The notes beneath the pieces were generated by a model that was not told the DNA's origin, did no database searches, and worked only from the letters and a program-made list of their open reading frames with translations. 64,000 nucleotides of DNA from Pandoraea communis (GTDB taxonomy: Bacteria > Pseudomonadota > Gammaproteobacteria > Burkholderiales > Burkholderiaceae). The position numbers and the translations under genes are program-made. Of this stretch, positions 61,275 through 64,000 are shown one piece after another. The stretch spans positions 186,001 through 250,000 of the forward strand of contig NZ_CABPSJ010000005.1 of the NCBI RefSeq assembly GCF_902459745.1. The letters run 5' to 3'. Position 1 is the first letter of the stretch. Every line of letters starts with the position of its first letter.

Positions 61275-63089
61275 ATGAATGCAAACCGTATCGACGTAGC
61301 AGCACAGACGTATCAGCACGATAAGGCGGACGCAATGGCGCGCCGACTGCATCGCACCGCGATGGCGGGCGCGGCGGCTCTGGTGTTGACGGGCGGTACG
61401 CTTGCTTCCGGCGGCGTGGCTGCGGAGGTTCTCAGTGAAATGACGGTCGAAGAAAAGAAGCGGCCGCGATTTGCTGATATCGCGCGACGCTTTGTGACGC
61501 CGGACTTCCTCGAATCGCGCAGGGATCGTGCGCATGCGAACCGTTTGCTCGACGAGCAGGTTGCGCGTGTGGCGCAAGCCAATCGGGACGTCGCCACGGT
61601 GAAAATGCGTTCCGACGCCGCAAGCAAGCAGTTGGATAAGGTGCGAGAAGGGTTGAACGTGTGGGAGAGACTCGTCAGATCACCGCAAAGGCTCATTGAC
61701 GCAGAGAATGCGAAACGTGAAGCGGAAAGCGCCTTGAAATCTGCGCAGGACAATCTCGCGGCCGAGAAGGCAGGGAAGAAGGAACGTATCGAAGCGGTAG
61801 CTAAGGCAACGTTGCGCACGGTGGCGGCTGACGCGAAGCGAGAAGAGATGAGGGAATTCAGAGCCGAGACAATCAAGGCGTTGCGAGACGATGCGTCTGC
61901 ACAGAAAGAAACAGACGTGCCGAAGCTCGATGAGCAAGCGGAATCTGGCATCGTCGATAGAAACACGAGCGGGAAGAACGAGGACAGTGGGGAGCCGGAA
62001 GCCCCGACGCCCGAGAGTGGCACGGTCGAGTCTGACGATCTCGCTGCCGATTCGCTTGAAAATCCGGCTGAAGAAGATGCCCTTGGGCAACCGCAGGTCG
62101 ACCCGGTAGCACAAGCTATGGCCTCGGGCGTGGTCTTGACTCAAATGGCCAACGCCGCGCAACAGAATGCCGACCTGTTCCGCAGGGGTATGCAAGACCG
62201 TCTGTCGGGCGACGATGCGTTTATGCAGCCGACGGACATCGAATCGACGGCGAGCGGCATCTCCACCTGGGCGCAAGCCATGGGCGCTCAGACGACCGGA
62301 CGGGCGCGCGGTGATATTGCGGGCTTCTCCATGCGCGGTGCCGGTATTGTGACGGGCGTCGACGTTAAGAAGAACAACACGCGAGTCGGTGTGGCAGTGG
62401 GCTACGGCGATGCGACCGCCGACGCCAGAGGCGAGAATAGTCAGAGCGCCTCGTCGAAGGTGAGCACGTACAGCGTCGGTCTGTATGGCGCCCACGAAGT
62501 CGATGGCTGGTTCGCTAACGGTGGTGTGTCGTATAGCGCGCACAGCATCAAGAGCCAGCGTGCGCCGAAACTGGATGGCGAAGTCTATGGCCTGAGCGGC
62601 AAGACGAACGCTACGACCGTGGGCGGCTTCGCACAGTTCGGCAAGCACATCGTCACACGCGCCGTGAACATCGATCCGAGCATCACCCTCAAGGTGTCGA
62701 ACACCTCGGTGAAGGGCTTCACCGAAAACGGCGATGCCGGTCTCAAGGTCGACGGCAGCAACTTCAACTCGGCACGGGTGGGCATTGGCGCGCGTCTGTG
62801 GAAGGCGTTCGGCGACGAGTCGCACAGCGTCACGCCGTCGCTGCGTATTTCTTACGAGCGCGAACTGGCGCATGCCGCGCCGTCGATGGACGTGGCACTC
62901 GCCAACGCCGCGAATGCCGGCAAGATGACCGTCACGGGCAACAAGTTGGGCCGCGATATCGTGAGCGCGGAAACCAGCGTCGACGTGAAGCTCGGCAAGA
63001 AGCTCTCGCTTCGCGGTGGCGTGAACGGCAGCGTGCGCCAAGGTCAAACGCAAGCCGGCGTGGCCGGTTCGCTCAAGTACGTCTGGTAA
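61275..63089 (+). CDS. Autotransporter AT4, short coiled-coil passenger
   Basis: A 604-residue protein with an autotransporter barrel (about 326-604, ending in Trp: SLKYVW). A signal-like helix lies at about 25-48 (TAMAGAAALVLTGGTLASGG) after a basic n-region. The passenger has no beta-helix or PATR repeats; residues about 50-230 are Lys/Glu/Ala-rich heptads (AENAKREAESALKSAQDNLA), followed by an acidic Pro/Glu linker (EDSGEPEAPTPESGTVESDD). The barrel is homologous to AT1-AT3 (LFRRGMQDRL, SVGLYGAHEVDGWFANGGVS) but well diverged. GAGGGA precedes the ATG at 61275. Confidence 0.9.
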   Translation: MNANRIDVAAQTYQHDKADAMARRLHRTAMAGAAALVLTGGTLASGGVAAEVLSEMTVEEKKRPRFADIARRFVTPDFLESRRDRAHANRLLDEQVARVAQANRDVATVKMRSDAASKQLDKVREGLNVWERLVRSPQRLIDAENAKREAESALKSAQDNLAAEKAGKKERIEAVAKATLRTVAADAKREEMREFRAETIKALRDDASAQKETDVPKLDEQAESGIVDRNTSGKNEDSGEPEAPTPESGTVESDDLAADSLENPAEEDALGQPQVDPVAQAMASGVVLTQMANAAQQNADLFRRGMQDRLSGDDAFMQPTDIESTASGISTWAQAMGAQTTGRARGDIAGFSMRGAGIVTGVDVKKNNTRVGVAVGYGDATADARGENSQSASSKVSTYSVGLYGAHEVDGWFANGGVSYSAHSIKSQRAPKLDGEVYGLSGKTNATTVGGFAQFGKHIVTRAVNIDPSITLKVSNTSVKGFTENGDAGLKVDGSNFNSARVGIGARLWKAFGDESHSVTPSLRISYERELAHAAPSMDVALANAANAGKMTVTGNKLGRDIVSAETSVDVKLGKKLSLRGGVNGSVRQGQTQAGVAGSLKYVW

Positions 63090-63165
63090 TCCTGGTGTGA
63101 GAGGTGCCGGCTTGTGCCGGTGCCCACTTCGCAAGGTAGTTGCAGTAGCAGTCGCAGTAAAGGAA

Positions 63166-63199
63166 AAGCCGTCCGGCAATACACCGGACGGCTTTTTTC
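63166..63199. terminator. Terminator between AT4 and the porin gene
   Basis: AAGCCGTCCGG (63166-63176) pairs perfectly with CCGGACGGCTT (63184-63194) across 7 bases, followed by a T-run, with A residues in front. It can terminate both converging genes. Confidence 0.92.
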
Positions 63200-63231
63200 G
63201 TCTTGCGGATTCGCGCTTACCTCACCCGCGA

Positions 63232-64000
63232 TCAGAACGAGTGCGACACCCCGATATAAGCACCGGTCTGGCTCTTGCCTGCGGGCGGGTTATCGAGCGA
63301 GTCGCTCGGAATGGCCGCGACGGAGAAGCTCTGATTTGCGCTGTTCTTGACATAAGCGACCGTGCCGTACAGGAACGTGCGTTTCGACAGGTTGTACGTC
63401 GTGCCCAGCTCGAACATCGTGGCGTGACCAAAGCCGCCCGGCACATTCACGTGATACACCGCCGCATTCGCGGCCCACACCTGGGTCGCCTGATACTTCA
63501 CGCCAGCCCAATAGTGATCGGCGCGTGTCGCGAAATCGGGGGCCGGCGCGTCCGGGGCGGACATATGGGTGTAGCCCAGCGAAATCGTGAAACGGTTCAG
63601 GAACACGTTCGCGCCTGCGAAGTACTCGCGCGACGTGGCGAAGACATCGGTGAAGCGTCCGTTGGTGTCGCGAATTTCGTCGTACAACGCCCGCAACTGG
63701 AACCGGTCATGCGTGTACGTCAACTGTGCCCCCATGCCCCGGCCGTTATTGAACTGCCCGGCGATGTTGGAGAACGCGTACTGACCCGCGACATCGAAGC
63801 CGTACCAGTTCGGGCTTTGATAGTTGACGGTATTGCTCGCCTGCGGCCAGTTACGTCCTCGCACGAGCGACGCCGAGGAAAACGCCTGCTGTTGGAACGG
63901 ATCGAAGTCCCAGACGCCGTTGCTGATGAACAGATTGCGGCCGAGCGTCAATTGCCCCCACGAGCGGGAGTTCAGACCGACCAGTGCGCGCCGGTCGAAG
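63232..64000 (-). CDS. General porin (OmpC-like), N-terminus off the window
   Basis: The frame is open to the right edge; about 255 C-terminal residues of a Gram-negative trimeric porin are visible. Features include SWGQLTLGRNLF and repeated amphipathic strands (VNYQSPNWYGFDVAGQYAFS), ending in GAYIGVSHSF with the terminal Phe used for outer-membrane insertion. It forms a diffusion channel in the outer membrane, as in many Burkholderiales porins. An in-frame Met at 63951 is internal and not the start. Confidence 0.93.
   Translation of the reverse strand, partial: FDRRALVGLNSRSWGQLTLGRNLFISNGVWDFDPFQQQAFSSASLVRGRNWPQASNTVNYQSPNWYGFDVAGQYAFSNIAGQFNNGRGMGAQLTYTHDRFQLRALYDEIRDTNGRFTDVFATSREYFAGANVFLNRFTISLGYTHMSAPDAPAPDFATRADHYWAGVKYQATQVWAANAAVYHVNVPGGFGHATMFELGTTYNLSKRTFLYGTVAYVKNSANQSFSVAAIPSDSLDNPPAGKSQTGAYIGVSHSF

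Noticed and set aside
48440-63200. The autotransporter array as a mobile genomic island
   Set aside because: No integrase, transposase, tRNA target or insertion-sequence ends are visible; duplication in place explains the repeats better.
1-64000. tRNA, rRNA and CRISPR arrays
   Set aside because: I found no cloverleaf with a TTCRA loop, no rRNA signature and no regularly spaced short direct repeats; a tRNAscan/CRISPR search would settle this.

Overview
The window is about 64 kb of high-GC chromosome from a beta-proteobacterium of the order Burkholderiales. The gene content fits a Pandoraea- or Burkholderia-like soil or opportunistic organism: an aerobic benzoyl-CoA (box) pathway with BoxR, a cyoABCD quinol oxidase, the glyA-nrdR pair, many LysR regulators and large autotransporters. 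The genus is a guess. I see no rRNA or tRNA gene, CRISPR array, prophage or insertion sequence.

Region by region. (1) 1-8103: a minus-strand catabolic operon (IlvD/Edd dehydratase, MFS carrier, 2-oxoglutarate dioxygenase, two-subunit aconitase X, FAD oxidoreductase running off the left edge) with a divergent LysR regulator; the substrate is unknown. (2) 8220-17335: small stress, regulation and export genes: TetR plus Ohr, a Tat-exported DUF1439 protein, SlyX, YnfA, a COG2345 regulator facing an MFS exporter across two matching operators, a LysR gene, a diguanylate cyclase with a duplicated sensor, and an AsnC/LysE divergent pair. (3) 17336-21968: cyoABCD with a long leader that holds two RegA/RoxR-like palindromes; CyoA has a Met/His-rich tail. 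(4) 22044-32621: a PBP2/FtsI paralogue, DUF3047, LysE, an orphan protein, a split chromate transporter with LysR, a TlpA-like thioredoxin with a transglutaminase, and selD. (5) 32678-43109: the complete box cluster, DUF4863-boxD-bclA-hydrolase on minus and boxR-boxC-boxB-boxA on plus. BclA makes benzoyl-CoA, BoxAB epoxidises it, BoxC opens the ring, and BoxD oxidises the semialdehyde. (6) 43336-48319: DJ-1/PfpI, DUF523, an orphan with kinase-like motifs, then glyA under a ZTP riboswitch, and nrdR. (7) 48320-63200: four consecutive type V autotransporters. Three have beta-helical passengers and nearly identical barrels; the fourth has a short coiled-coil passenger. (8) 63232-64000: the C-terminal part of a general porin.

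The most unusual part is the autotransporter array. AT1 and AT3 share about 1.2 kb of almost identical 3' coding sequence and matching promoter elements. AT2 shares only a central barrel block with them, but it has the same downstream flank as AT1. The nrdR terminator is repeated almost exactly after AT1. The passengers differ and carry different numbers of a 38-residue repeat. This looks like an array evolving by duplication and gene conversion. The operon at the left edge is the best candidate for an undescribed catabolic pathway.
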